A DNA stretch of 50,178 bases from Nitrospirota bacterium (GTDB lineage Bacteria; Nitrospirota; Thermodesulfovibrionia; Thermodesulfovibrionales; UBA6898), in contig JAJZPM010000023.1 in NCBI GenBank assembly GCA_021811105.1, positions 1 through 50,178 on the forward strand. The letters are read 5' to 3'. The notes beneath the pieces are model-generated. The model ran no database searches and was not told where the DNA came from. It saw nothing but the letters and a program-made list of their open reading frames with translations. The position numbers and the translations under genes are program-made. Of this stretch, positions 32,915 through 41,860 are shown one piece after another (the stretch's first letter is position 1; every line of letters begins with the position of its first letter).

Positions 32915-34528
32915 TCATCTATATTCTTCCCCGGGCTTTTCTTTCACCACCTCGTGTGCGGCCTTGTCCTCGCGCAGTCTTAAGAAAACCGGCTGCCTCA
33001 TGATGCCCTCTTCTGTCCAGCCGTGGAAGGCGACCTCGCAGACCAGTTCAGGCTTCAGCCAGGTGATCCCGCTGCAGTCCCGCCATGCGGGACTGCGGGA
33101 CTCCACTTTAAAGGGGCATTTTTTTTGGATCAGAGGATCCATTTTCTCGCGGATCTCCTTCAACTTTTTCATCGAGAATCCGCCTCCCGAATGACCGATG
33201 TAAATTAGTTCGCTCCCTTCGAATGCGCCTAACACAAGGCTGCCGAAATATTTTCTTCCCCCCCTCGGTTCCGTAAATCCCGCGACTACGCCTTCCTGCG
33301 TGAGTTTCGTCTTCACTTTCAGCCACTGTCTGGTCCTCCTGCCCATCCTGTAGATGCTTTGAGAATGCTTTGCGATGACTCCCTCGAGTCCCTTTCCTTT
33401 GACTACGCTGAAAAACAGGGCGCCCTCTTTCGATATGTGATCGCTGAATTTTATTTTCGGGGAAGAGGGGAGAACTTTTTTCAGGAGTTCTTTTCTCCTG
33501 ATCAGGGGCAGGTTCGTCAGATCATGCCCCTGGAAGTACAGGAGATCGAAGACGTAGTAGACCAAATGACCGTCGCCGGATTTTTGGTAATTCTGCAGCA
33601 TCTGGAAATCAGGACGCCCCTGGTCATCTACCACAACAATTTCGCCGTCGAAGACAGCCTCAAATCTGAATTTCCGAAGCGCCTCCACAATTGGGGAAAA
33701 CTTTTGATTGAGGGAGATTTGGTTGCGCGAATAAAGAGAAACATTTCCATCCCGGATTTCTGCAACGGCCCGGTACCCGTCCCACTTCACCTCAAAGATC
33801 CAGTCCGGATGATCAAGCGGTTCTTTGACCAGTGTAGCGAGCATCGGTTTTATGCCGTGGGGCATCGATTTTACCGGCGCATCCATCAGGTCTTCACTCT
33901 CCATCGCCTCACGAAGACGGATCCGGTTTATCTTTTGTCCGGAAGATTTCACCGGGTTGGCCTTTGAAACATCCTCCAGGGTCTTGCCGGACAAGACGGA
34001 GCGGTTCTCTCTGAGAATGTCCCCTTTGACTGCATATCGGTCTTTTTTCTTCAAAAGGAGCCACGACTTTTCACCCATCCCCGTTTTTACCAGTGCAAAT
34101 TCACCCTGAAGCTTTTCCCCTTCGAGTACAAACTTCAGGTCCCCTTTTTTCAGTCCGTCCAGAAGTAGCTTTTCGCTTTCCTTCCTGTCTCGCGCGGAAG
34201 GGTGATGATAAAAGCCTCTGTCCCATATGATGACGCTTCCTGCGCCGTAATTGTCCTCGGGTATAATTCCCTCAAAATCCTTATAATCGAACGGATGATC
34301 TTCGACCATCACGGCCAACCTTTTCAATGAAGGGTCCTGCGAGGGGCCCTTCGGCACTGCCCAGCTCTTAAGCACCCCTTCCATCTCCAGCCTCAGATCA
34401 TAATGAAGGGCCCGGGCCGCGTGCTTATGAATCACAAATAGAAGCTGGGCCTCCCCGGGGTGTGGCACTGGTTTCGGTTCGGGAGTTTTCCCAAATTTCC
34501 GTTTGGATTTATATTCCTTTAATTTCAT
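32915..34528 (-). CDS. ligD: LigD-type DNA ligase with 3'-phosphoesterase domain, no polymerase domain
   Basis: A 537-aa nonhomologous end-joining enzyme. Residues about 20-160 are the 3'-phosphoesterase domain (HKHAARALHYDLRLEMEGV and FEGIIPEDNYGAGSVIIWD). Residues about 220-530 are the ATP-dependent ligase domain; the nucleotidyl-binding Lys is in IFEVKWDGYRA, about residue 248, followed by DGEIVVVDDQGRPDF, VVAGFTEPRG and a C-terminal OB fold. The polymerase domain that LigD normally carries is encoded separately by the next gene upstream, nine bases away. The start is the ATG at 34528 with GAGGG upstream; the frame opens six bases earlier at a TTG. Confidence 0.93.
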   Translation of the reverse strand: MKLKEYKSKRKFGKTPEPKPVPHPGEAQLLFVIHKHAARALHYDLRLEMEGVLKSWAVPKGPSQDPSLKRLAVMVEDHPFDYKDFEGIIPEDNYGAGSVIIWDRGFYHHPSARDRKESEKLLLDGLKKGDLKFVLEGEKLQGEFALVKTGMGEKSWLLLKKKDRYAVKGDILRENRSVLSGKTLEDVSKANPVKSSGQKINRIRLREAMESEDLMDAPVKSMPHGIKPMLATLVKEPLDHPDWIFEVKWDGYRAVAEIRDGNVSLYSRNQISLNQKFSPIVEALRKFRFEAVFDGEIVVVDDQGRPDFQMLQNYQKSGDGHLVYYVFDLLYFQGHDLTNLPLIRRKELLKKVLPSSPKIKFSDHISKEGALFFSVVKGKGLEGVIAKHSQSIYRMGRRTRQWLKVKTKLTQEGVVAGFTEPRGGRKYFGSLVLGAFEGSELIYIGHSGGGFSMKKLKEIREKMDPLIQKKCPFKVESRSPAWRDCSGITWLKPELVCEVAFHGWTEEGIMRQPVFLRLREDKAAHEVVKEKPGEEYR

Positions 34529-34537
34529 GGACAACCC

Positions 34538-35443
34538 TCATAAATGCGGGAGCTTCTGCTTTTTCACGAGCACCTCGCGAAAAAGATCACCCTGTTTTTC
34601 GGCCCTGCGAACAGCTTCGGACTGAATGACCAGCAACTTTTCAGGGTTGCCCTGCCCGGCCAGACCTTCCAGTTCCTTCCATCCAAGCGGAAACGAAACG
34701 ACCGGTCTTTCGCGGGCCCGCAGGGAATACACGCAGATCATCGTCTTTGAAGAGTCGTTTTGGGACCAGTTGATAAAAACCCTTGCCTTCCGGTATTCCT
34801 TCGCCATCTTTGCAGTCACCAGATCCGGATAATTTTTCTGCATGATGGTCGCCACGGTCTTTGAAAATTTCTTGGTGTCCTCGAAGGTCGTCTCTTTGCG
34901 GTTCAGCGGCACATACACATGGAGTCCTTTTTTGCCGGAGGTTTTTACGTAGCTTGCAACCCGCAACTCAAGGAGCAGGTCCCGAAGTATCAGCGCCACC
35001 CGCGCACAATGAAGTATGTTTGCCTGATCACCAGGGTCCAGATCGAAGACCATTGAATCCGGTGTCTCCGGAGAGCCGACCCCGGCCAAAGGCACATGGA
35101 GTTCGACAGATGCAAGGTTTCCCACCCACATCAGCGTTTCCAGATCGTTCACCAGGCAAACAGTCATCCTCTCCTCAGAATGCCGATGGACATCCGCCGT
35201 TTTCAGCCAAACCGGACGGTAGGAGGGACAACGCTTCTCGAAGAAAAAATCCTTTTCCACTCCTTCAGGGTAACGTTTCAGGGTTAATGCACGGTCTTTC
35301 AGATGCGGCAAAATGAACTTTGCAATCCGCCGGTAGTATTCCAGAATGTGCGCCTTGGTGAAACCATAGGAAGGATAGAGGTCCTTTTCAAGGTTCGATA
35401 AAGAAAGCCTTCTCCCGGCGACCTCGACGACTTTTCGGCTCAC
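34538..35443 (-). CDS. ligD: LigD polymerase (PrimPol) domain as a separate protein
   Basis: A 301-aa archaeo-eukaryotic-primase-like polymerase, matching the LigD Pol domain. Characteristic blocks are RALTLKRYPEGVEKDFFFEK, then VWVGNLASVELHVPLAG-like sequence, the catalytic SMVFDLDPGDQANI with the metal-binding Asp pair, and TSGKKGLHVYVPL with the His. Its reading frame overlaps the end of the Ku gene by four bases, so they are translationally coupled. It should fill gaps and add ribonucleotides at ends bridged by Ku. A free-standing Pol protein is known from some bacteria and archaea. Confidence 0.92.
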   Translation of the reverse strand: MSRKVVEVAGRRLSLSNLEKDLYPSYGFTKAHILEYYRRIAKFILPHLKDRALTLKRYPEGVEKDFFFEKRCPSYRPVWLKTADVHRHSEERMTVCLVNDLETLMWVGNLASVELHVPLAGVGSPETPDSMVFDLDPGDQANILHCARVALILRDLLLELRVASYVKTSGKKGLHVYVPLNRKETTFEDTKKFSKTVATIMQKNYPDLVTAKMAKEYRKARVFINWSQNDSSKTMICVYSLRARERPVVSFPLGWKELEGLAGQGNPEKLLVIQSEAVRRAEKQGDLFREVLVKKQKLPHL

Positions 35444-36225
35444 CGGCTCTTCTTCACCTTGCGCATGCTCTCCTCTAGCGCGGCGATCAAATCGGCAGGA
35501 CCTTCTCCCTCTTCTTCCTCTATTTCAGGGGCCTGTACCGGCGCTTTTTCCTTCACCTTCTTCTTCAAAAGGGCCACGATCTTTTTCCGGCGCCCGTCCG
35601 CATATTTTCCCGGGTTAAAGTCCGCCATCATTTTCTTAATATTTCTTTGCATACGGCTCTTATCTTCGTCTTCGATCCCTTCTTCCTTCGGTGAGATGCC
35701 TTCATCGGGCAGTATTTCGTCGCGGTAATGAAGTGTGATCAGGGCCAGCGCTCCCTCCGTGCTTTTGACCGCCACGAGATACTCTCGCTCACCCAGCACA
35801 AATTTTGCGAGTCCTGCCTTGTTTGTTCGGCGCATCGCCTCGACCAGCAGCCGGTAAGCTTTTTCGCCCCCTTTCGAGGGAACGAGATAATACGGATGAT
35901 CATAATATATTGAATCCACTTCCTTCAAATCGATGAACTCGACGATCTCGATAGTCCGGCTCCGTTCCGGCGACACGGATTCCAGTTCCTCGTCCGTTAT
36001 CAGTATGTATTTCCCGGGTCCGATTTCGTATCCCCTGATAATCTCATCCGGGGGGACCATCTTATCCTCTTCCGGACAGAACATTCTTCTCTGAAGGGGA
36101 GAGTAATCTTTGCTGTGAAGCAGGCGAAAAGAGACACGACCGGGCTCCACTGCCTTCACCAACTGTACCGGAATCGCCACCAGGCTGAAACTGATCGTCC
36201 CGCTCCATATCCCCTGCACGGCCAT
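35440..36225 (-). CDS. ku: Ku-family DNA end-binding protein, copy 1
   Basis: A 261-aa bacterial Ku: IWSGTISFSLVAIPVQLVKA at the start, HSKDYSPLQRRMFCPEEDKM in the core, EIVEFIDLKEVDSIYYDHPY and a basic tail (VKEKAPVQAPEIEEEEG, then ALEESMRKVKKSR). It would form a ring that encircles DNA ends and recruits LigD. The longer frame to 36261 is unlikely: the ATG at 36225 has AGGAGG six bases upstream and gives the normal MAVQGIWSG start. It is coupled to the LigD polymerase gene by a four-base overlap. Confidence 0.93.
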   Translation of the reverse strand: MAVQGIWSGTISFSLVAIPVQLVKAVEPGRVSFRLLHSKDYSPLQRRMFCPEEDKMVPPDEIIRGYEIGPGKYILITDEELESVSPERSRTIEIVEFIDLKEVDSIYYDHPYYLVPSKGGEKAYRLLVEAMRRTNKAGLAKFVLGEREYLVAVKSTEGALALITLHYRDEILPDEGISPKEEGIEDEDKSRMQRNIKKMMADFNPGKYADGRRKKIVALLKKKVKEKAPVQAPEIEEEEGEGPADLIAALEESMRKVKKSR

Positions 36226-36261
36226 TTCATGCCTCCTGTTTGACTCGGAATAGTTCTTCAT

Positions 36262-36345
36262 AACGCCCCCTATCCCCCTTTTATCTTAAGTGGGGGGACT
36301 CTAAAGCTTCCCCTCTTAGGTTAAGAGGGGAATGAGGGGAGTTAC
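36262..36345. repeat. GC-rich palindromic repeat between the two Ku genes
   Basis: CCCCTCTTA (36310-36318) and TAAGAGGGG (36322-36330) form a perfect 9-bp stem with a three-base loop, flanked by further C-runs and G-runs. In reverse complement this stretch shares the TAACTCCCC and CCCTCTTA blocks with 19600-19760. It may be a dispersed repeat or a hairpin that shapes the transcript between the Ku genes. Confidence 0.5.
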
Positions 36346-36380
36346 TTAATTTCATTCTTCTTTGTTTCCGTTAATCATCG

Positions 36381-37151
36381 TCAGGCAACCTTCTTTAAAC
36401 TCGCCTCAAGGGCCTGAAGCAGCTTATCCGGCGCTGTGGGTTTCAGCCGCCTCGGCCGCAGGACAGCAACCTTTTCTCCGCGGGCTTTTTTGTCTATCAG
36501 GTTTCGCAGCTTTTTCTCATGTTCGTTTTCGAATTTCTCCGCCCGAAAAGGACCGGTCCACTGATTGATCAAATCGCTCCCGATCTTCAGTTCTTTTTCA
36601 GTCAAGGAAATTTTCTCCAGTTCCAGAGATTTTACCGGAACCACTTCGTCGGCATACCGCAGAGTATTCAGACGAAGGATCTTTCCGCTTGACTGAAGGG
36701 CCCCGAGATAGGACCGCTTTCTCATGGTCCAGGTGCAGATACCTTCTGCCTCCATCTCCTTCAAGGCCACAGCGAGCGCGTTATATTCCTTTGACTGACT
36801 ATCCGGCTCCAGGTAGTAGGCGCGATCTAGGAAGAGGGGATCGATTTGTCCGGTCTTGACGAATTCGTGGACTTCGATCACGCGGCTGCTTTCCGGAGCG
36901 GTCTGTTCGAGCTCCTCAGGATCGACGATGATATATTTCCCTTCCTCCACTTCAAACCCTTTGGCCTGCGCTTCCGCCGGCACCGGTTTTTTTTCGTATG
37001 CACAGATCATCTGCTGCCGCAATTTCACGCGATCATGCTTGTGAAGGAGGTGAAACTGTATCCGCTCTTCCCTGATTGCGGGATGCAGCTTCACGGGCAG
37101 ATTCGTATCCCCAAAACGGATATATCCCTTCCAGATCGTTCCTCCAGACAT
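36381..37151 (-). CDS. Ku-family DNA end-binding protein, copy 2
   Basis: A 256-aa second Ku: IWKGYIRFGDTNLPVKLHPA at the start, HLLHKHDRVKLRQQMICAYE, VIEVHEFVKTGQIDPLFLDR and LNTLRYADEVVP in the core, then a basic tail (LRPRRLKPTAPDKLLQALEA). It is clearly homologous to but diverged from copy 1, so the two may form a heterodimer or serve different ends. The start is the ATG at 37151; the frame opens at a TTG 18 bases earlier. The ribosome site is weak. It lies 155 bp upstream of copy 1 with a palindromic repeat between. Confidence 0.92.
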   Translation of the reverse strand: MSGGTIWKGYIRFGDTNLPVKLHPAIREERIQFHLLHKHDRVKLRQQMICAYEKKPVPAEAQAKGFEVEEGKYIIVDPEELEQTAPESSRVIEVHEFVKTGQIDPLFLDRAYYLEPDSQSKEYNALAVALKEMEAEGICTWTMRKRSYLGALQSSGKILRLNTLRYADEVVPVKSLELEKISLTEKELKIGSDLINQWTGPFRAEKFENEHEKKLRNLIDKKARGEKVAVLRPRRLKPTAPDKLLQALEASLKKVA

Positions 37152-37251
37152 AAGAGAAGTATCGCACAAAAAATATCTTCGTCAAGCTTTCCCGTTTCTT
37201 CTGTCCCCTTACGGCATTTTCTTAATGGTCTCTTTTCCCACGCCGCTTCCC

Positions 37252-39789
37252 TTATCCGCCTTTAGGGTTTCCTCTCCGTTTAATCGCAGCAGTCGGCGCC
37301 GCATTCCATGGATCATCCGGCCACGGGTGCTTAGGATAGCGGCCCTTTAGTTCCTTCTTCACCTGCGGATATCCGCTGTTCCAGAAACCCTTAAGGTCCT
37401 GCGTGATCTGGACCGGCCTGCGTGCCGGGGAAAGAAGATGGAGAAGCACCTTCACCCGCCCCGCTCCAACAGCAGGGGTGTCCGCAAGCCCGAACATCTC
37501 CTGGAGCTTGACCGCGAGGACAGGTATATCGCCCGAGGCATAATCGAGTGGTACGCTGCGACCGCTCGGCACGAGCACCGATGCAGGGGCGCGCTCATCG
37601 AGCAGGGTTCTTTGTTCCCACGAAAGCCGGAATCTGAGTGCGGGCAGGAGATCCAGATTTTTTATTCCCCGGGCAGACCGGACGCCGGCAAGCCAGGGTC
37701 CGAGCCATTCTGCCGGTCCGGAGAGAAGGAGCTCTTCGGAAAGATCGGGCCAGTTCTCCTCCGTATAAATCCGCCTCATCAGCCCCACCCTGCCCTGAAA
37801 CTGAAGGACATCCTTGCCGAAGGTAAGCATCCCCTTGGTCGTCCTGATCGCCTCGCAGATGATCGGCACTGTTTCTTCGTCACCGGGGCTGAAGGGCTTC
37901 GAAGACAGGAGCACAGCCCCTATCCTTTCTTCCATGGCGGCGACGATCCGCCCTTCCCGCTTGTCCCACTCCACTTTTTTCGTTGTCTCTATCCGGCCGC
38001 CGAGTTCCCTTCGGATGCTGTCTTCGGAAACCGGACCAGCAAGGTGCACAGTCCCCTCGGCGGCTATGCCTGCGTCAACGTTAAGGGCAACGATGTACGC
38101 GCTCCTGCCCGCAGCACTCGCAGGAGACATCCTGACCCCCCTTCCCGTTGAAAGGACGAAACGGCCTCCATCGTCCTCACGGAGACTGGCGATCCTGTCG
38201 GGAAAGCCGCAGAGCAGGAGACGCGATATCATGGCAGGCCCGTAAGGCTTTTCGTGGCGTGAGCTGCCTTTTTCCTGCATCAGCCGCAGGAGCTGGTCAG
38301 ACGTCCTGCCCACCGCCCGTATTGCCCAGACATCCGCGGAGCCGGGGAGTTCTTTTCCGTGCCTCCATTCATGAAGTATGTCCAGTCTGTAGCTGATATC
38401 CGGTTCAGGCCCCTCGCCCGTTCCACGGGAGCGGCTTCTCCGGATTATGTCGCGCTCGGAGAGGAGCGCAGCAAGGTCCGCACCCAGACGGGCTACTCCC
38501 AACTCCTTTGCCCTGCAGATCAGCCGTGCAAGACGGGGGTGAAGAGGCAGCCCTGACATCGCTCTGCCCGCAGACGTTGCCGAACCCGACGAATCAAGAG
38601 CGCCGAGTTCCATGAGCAGATGCCGGCCCGTTTCCCATGAGGCCGACGGCGGCGGATCGAGCCATGACAATGCGGAGGGGTCTTTCACTCCCCAGACCGC
38701 CAGATCGAGCACCAGAGGTGAGAGGTCCGAGACGAGTATCCCGGGAGGAGAAAAAGGCAGCAGCGACTGAAAGACATGCCTGCCGTACAAACGGTAGCAG
38801 ACACCCGGGCCAAGGCGGCCGGCCCTGCCCTTTCTCTGTTCGGCCGATGCCTTTGATACCGGGACGGTGATCAGCCTGTTCATGCCGGTCGAAGGATCAT
38901 ACTGAAGTCTGCGGGTGAGTCCGCTGTCGATCACCACGCGCACGCCTTCGATCGTAAGGCTGGTCTCGGCAATATTCGTGGCAAGAACGATCTTTCTCTG
39001 TTCGGAGGGAAGGATGGCGCGCTCCTGCTCCTCGAACGGGAGATCGCCGTAAAGAGGGAATATGCCCGCCCCCTTCCGTCCCGCAAAAGGGCCGAGCGCA
39101 TCGGCGCAGGCCCTGATTTCACCGGAGCCTGGAAGAAAGACAAGGACATCCCCTGATGTCTCTCTCATCGCAGTACTTACTGCATCGGCGATCCTCTCCC
39201 TGAGAGGCATTTGCTTCTCTTCGCGGTAGTATTCCATTACAGGAAATGACTTTCCTTCGGATGAGATCACCGGCGCTCCGCCGAGCAGAGAGGCGATCGG
39301 ACCGCAGTCGAGCGTTGCGGACATGACGAGGAGTTTAAGATCGTCCCTAAGGCCCCGCCTAATATCAAGACAAAGGGCGAGCGCCAGGTCAGCATGAAGA
39401 CTCCGCTCATGGAATTCGTCGAAGATGACCATAGCCACGCCCTCGAGCCCAGGGTCTGCCTGGATACGACGGGTGAGGATGCCCTCGGTAACGACCTCGA
39501 TCCGGGTCGATTTCGAGACGCGGCTCTCGAACCTGATCGAGTAGCCGACCGTCCCGCCGGCCTGCTCCCCGAGGGTACGCGCCATCCACCGGGCAGCGGA
39601 GACCGCAGCGATCCTTCGCGGCTCGAGCATGACTATGCGGCCTTTTTCAGGCGGTATCAGATCCAGCAGCGCGAGAGGGACCCGCGTCGTCTTTCCGGCG
39701 CCGGGCGGCGCACTCAGCACGACGGAACGGTTTCCTGCTATCGTCTTTGTCAGTTCAGGGAGAACAAGATCGATCGGAAGGGAACTCAC
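37252..39789 (-). CDS. hrpB: ATP-dependent RNA helicase HrpB
   Basis: An 845-aa DEAH-type helicase of full HrpB length. Walker A is APPGAGKTTRVPLALL (Gly30-Thr34), Walker B is VIFDEFHERS (Asp124-His127), motif III is LVMSATLD, and motif VI is QRKGRAGRLGPGVCYRLY. The HrpB-specific C-terminal domain ends with a basic tail (RYPKHPWPDDPWNAAPTAA). The start is a GTG at 39789, the only possible one because a TGA lies in frame just upstream. Its substrate is not known, though HrpB proteins affect RNA metabolism and virulence in some bacteria. It is monocistronic, 100 bp upstream of the second Ku gene. Confidence 0.93.
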   Translation of the reverse strand: MSSLPIDLVLPELTKTIAGNRSVVLSAPPGAGKTTRVPLALLDLIPPEKGRIVMLEPRRIAAVSAARWMARTLGEQAGGTVGYSIRFESRVSKSTRIEVVTEGILTRRIQADPGLEGVAMVIFDEFHERSLHADLALALCLDIRRGLRDDLKLLVMSATLDCGPIASLLGGAPVISSEGKSFPVMEYYREEKQMPLRERIADAVSTAMRETSGDVLVFLPGSGEIRACADALGPFAGRKGAGIFPLYGDLPFEEQERAILPSEQRKIVLATNIAETSLTIEGVRVVIDSGLTRRLQYDPSTGMNRLITVPVSKASAEQRKGRAGRLGPGVCYRLYGRHVFQSLLPFSPPGILVSDLSPLVLDLAVWGVKDPSALSWLDPPPSASWETGRHLLMELGALDSSGSATSAGRAMSGLPLHPRLARLICRAKELGVARLGADLAALLSERDIIRRSRSRGTGEGPEPDISYRLDILHEWRHGKELPGSADVWAIRAVGRTSDQLLRLMQEKGSSRHEKPYGPAMISRLLLCGFPDRIASLREDDGGRFVLSTGRGVRMSPASAAGRSAYIVALNVDAGIAAEGTVHLAGPVSEDSIRRELGGRIETTKKVEWDKREGRIVAAMEERIGAVLLSSKPFSPGDEETVPIICEAIRTTKGMLTFGKDVLQFQGRVGLMRRIYTEENWPDLSEELLLSGPAEWLGPWLAGVRSARGIKNLDLLPALRFRLSWEQRTLLDERAPASVLVPSGRSVPLDYASGDIPVLAVKLQEMFGLADTPAVGAGRVKVLLHLLSPARRPVQITQDLKGFWNSGYPQVKKELKGRYPKHPWPDDPWNAAPTAAIKRRGNPKGG

Positions 39790-39982
39790 CGGATCAGACG
39801 GTCACCGCCTCGAGCGCCACATTGTATCCCCTGCGGCATTCGATCTTCTTCACAATCATCTCCGGCCGCGTACATGGTCATTATGATATCTGCCCGGAAC
39901 ACGATTACGCAAGCCATACCCGAAACCTTTCGGGGATCCATTAGATCCGGATGCGAGGGGAGTCTTATCCGGGTATGAAGGA

Positions 39983-40195
39983 CTACTTGTCAAGAAAAAA
40001 CAACAGAATACTGTTGAGTATCACGCCGATCAGCGCTATGAATATTCCGCCGACAATCGCATATGCGGCCGCCTGCCATCCGTTGATATGGGGTAAAATA
40101 TTATGAAGGCTCGCGGCTCCCACCGCAGCAAGAACGATGCAGACAACACCCACTATCAATGAAATCCCGCTCGCTTCATTTTTAGGTCTCACCAC
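39983..40195 (-). CDS. Small membrane protein, paralogue 1
   Basis: A 70-aa protein with two hydrophobic segments (about residues 10-32 and 44-66) and a charged start. The loop between them, HINGWQAAAYAIVGGIFIAL, is very similar to HLKGWQAGAYAAAAGVFIAL in the 69-aa protein at 40791-41000, and both share ASG near the N-terminus and a short hydrophobic end. I do not recognise the family. A GGAG site lies upstream. The two paralogues flank an uncharacterised 134-140-aa gene. Confidence 0.72.
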   Translation of the reverse strand: MVRPKNEASGISLIVGVVCIVLAAVGAASLHNILPHINGWQAAAYAIVGGIFIALIGVILNSILLFFLDK

Positions 40196-40318
40196 GTCTC
40201 TCCTTTCCGCAGCATCAAACTCATATGCGCATTTTACCTCTGATGGAAGTCCGTTTCAAGATATCCCATAGAAAAAGAGCGAACCCGCACAAAGGGAGAG
40301 CAGGCCGATTCGGCAGCG

Positions 40319-40723
40319 CTATTCTATCATAACTGAATAGTCTTTCAGCGCCTCCACCTGCAGGATTCTCTCCCTTAATCCCCTCGGATCGAATCTGCCG
40401 TACGCCATCGAGTTGTCGTAGAGACGGAGCCGTTTCCCCGGACCGTCGATCTCGAACTTGCCGCCTCCTGCGACGACCCAGGTCTGATCATGGATGTCGA
40501 AACGTTTCTTCTCTGTATTGTAGACGCCGTCTATATCCCTGTCGCGGCAGAAACGTTCGACGATTTCGGCGTGATAGGCGGTGAGACCGGAAGGAGAAAA
40601 GACAAGATATTCCACGTCGTCCTTCCTCAACTGGACGAACTTGCCGCTCCGGTTGTCAGGCAGGGACGCCTTCTTTCCGCCCGAATAATACATTCCGGAA
40701 TAGTCGATGAAGACGGTCTTCAT
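40319..40723 (-). CDS. Uncharacterised protein between two paralogous membrane proteins
   Basis: A 134-aa protein with no membrane segment, signal peptide or Cys-based motif except one Cys (RFCRDRD). It is rich in aromatic and charged residues (MYYSGGKKASLPDNRSGKF, KRFDIHDQTWVVAGGGKFEI, KRLRLYDNSMAYGRFDPRG), suggesting a beta-rich soluble domain. I recognise no family. The start is taken as the ATG at 40723 (MKTVFIDYSG); the frame opens six residues earlier at 40741. It may work with the two flanking membrane proteins. Confidence 0.65.
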   Translation of the reverse strand: MKTVFIDYSGMYYSGGKKASLPDNRSGKFVQLRKDDVEYLVFSPSGLTAYHAEIVERFCRDRDIDGVYNTEKKRFDIHDQTWVVAGGGKFEIDGPGKRLRLYDNSMAYGRFDPRGLRERILQVEALKDYSVMIE

Positions 40724-40790
40724 CGGAGCTGCCGCCCCCATCTGTCTGCAGCGTGAAAGCGCCGCTGAACCCGGCCGGGCGACGCCAACG

Positions 40791-41000
40791 TTATTCCGTT
40801 GCTAAAAAAGACAATATCTGCGTGAGTATGACAGCGGTCAACGCAATGAATACCCCGGCCGCAGCCGCGTATGCGCCTGCCTGCCATCCTTTGAGATGGG
40901 GCATGATCTGATCGAGACTGAAGGCGCCTGCAATGCTCGACAAAACGCTGAACGCGATCAGTAATATCGCTACCCCGCTGGCCTTATTCTTTGATTCCAC
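40791..41000 (-). CDS. Small membrane protein, paralogue 2
   Basis: A 69-aa protein with two hydrophobic segments (about residues 8-28 and 42-64) and the same layout as the 70-aa protein at 39983-40195. The conserved block is LKGWQAGAYAAAAGVFIALT. A strong ribosome site (AGGAGGATGTCG) precedes the ATG. The two paralogues differ enough to be an old duplication. Small proteins with two membrane helices may be regulators or subunits of a larger membrane complex; no function can be assigned. Confidence 0.75.
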   Translation of the reverse strand: MESKNKASGVAILLIAFSVLSSIAGAFSLDQIMPHLKGWQAGAYAAAAGVFIALTAVILTQILSFLATE

Positions 41001-41132
41001 TCGACATCCTCCTTTATTAAATTAGATTGCGAAAAGACGAACAATTTTACTACAAAGCGCAGTCCTGTTTCAAAGGCCGGAAGGAGACGCAGCATCGGCA
41101 ATCGAAGACTGACAAACCCACCGGGTCATCTG

Positions 41133-41720
41133 TTACCTCAGCTCCTTCTTTAACCTCTCGACCGCCTGACTGAACATCGCCTCATATCGCTTCTCGTGTT
41201 CGGGAAGAAACTCGGCCGCCTTCTCCAGCACCGCCTCATCGACCGACATGGGCACCTGTCCCGCCCTCCCGTCCGCGGTCCTGACGGTCCGCATCCTCAG
41301 GTGGGGGTTTTGCTCGACCGCCTGCCGCACCTGCTGCAGCGCGCGTTCTTTCACGTCGCTATATTCCCTGCGCAGTTTATCGATCGCGTTGAGCACGGCC
41401 TCGATCGCAGCGATATTCTGCTTGTCCTTAAGCGCCTCCACGGCAAGCAATCCCTCTTTTCTCAGCGTGAATTCCTCCGGCATATTCGATAACCTCAGAG
41501 AATCGGCCATCCCCTGCTGCGCTTCTGTCAGGAGGGAAGGCTTGCTGCCCTTCAGCCTTTCCCATATTTCATCCCGCTTAAGTTCGCCTCTGTAAAGCCC
41601 CGACAGCACCTCACGTATCTTTTCGCGGTCTTTCATCTCCGCTTTTTCTTCCGGTGTCAGCGCTTCGATCCCCTGTATTTTTTCCATCGCCTTTTCAAAG
41701 GCGGTCTTAACTTTTTCCAT
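41133..41720 (-). CDS. Uncharacterised helical protein
   Basis: A 195-aa hydrophilic, mostly helical protein with no Cys or membrane segment. The N-terminal part (KTAFEKAMEKIQGIEALTPE, then REVLSGLYRGELKRDEIWER) and the C-terminal part (RREYSDVKERALQQVRQAVE, FLPEHEKRYEAMFSQAVERL) are likely coiled coil. I do not recognise a named family. The frame opens far upstream, overlapping the PAS gene, but the ATG at 41720 has AAAGGAGC upstream and is the sensible start. It lies 140 bp after the PAS gene on the same strand. Confidence 0.75.
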   Translation of the reverse strand: MEKVKTAFEKAMEKIQGIEALTPEEKAEMKDREKIREVLSGLYRGELKRDEIWERLKGSKPSLLTEAQQGMADSLRLSNMPEEFTLRKEGLLAVEALKDKQNIAAIEAVLNAIDKLRREYSDVKERALQQVRQAVEQNPHLRMRTVRTADGRAGQVPMSVDEAVLEKAAEFLPEHEKRYEAMFSQAVERLKKELR

Positions 41721-41860
41721 CTTGCCCTGCTCCTTTCCCTCATGGGGCGCGAACGGCCCTGCCGCCCGCGGTCCCTCTTTGTACAGTGATATAGTATTCC
41801 AATACCCGGATTCCTTCTGCAATATCCGCCGGCCCCGAATGACTCCGCTCCGGGCGGCGT

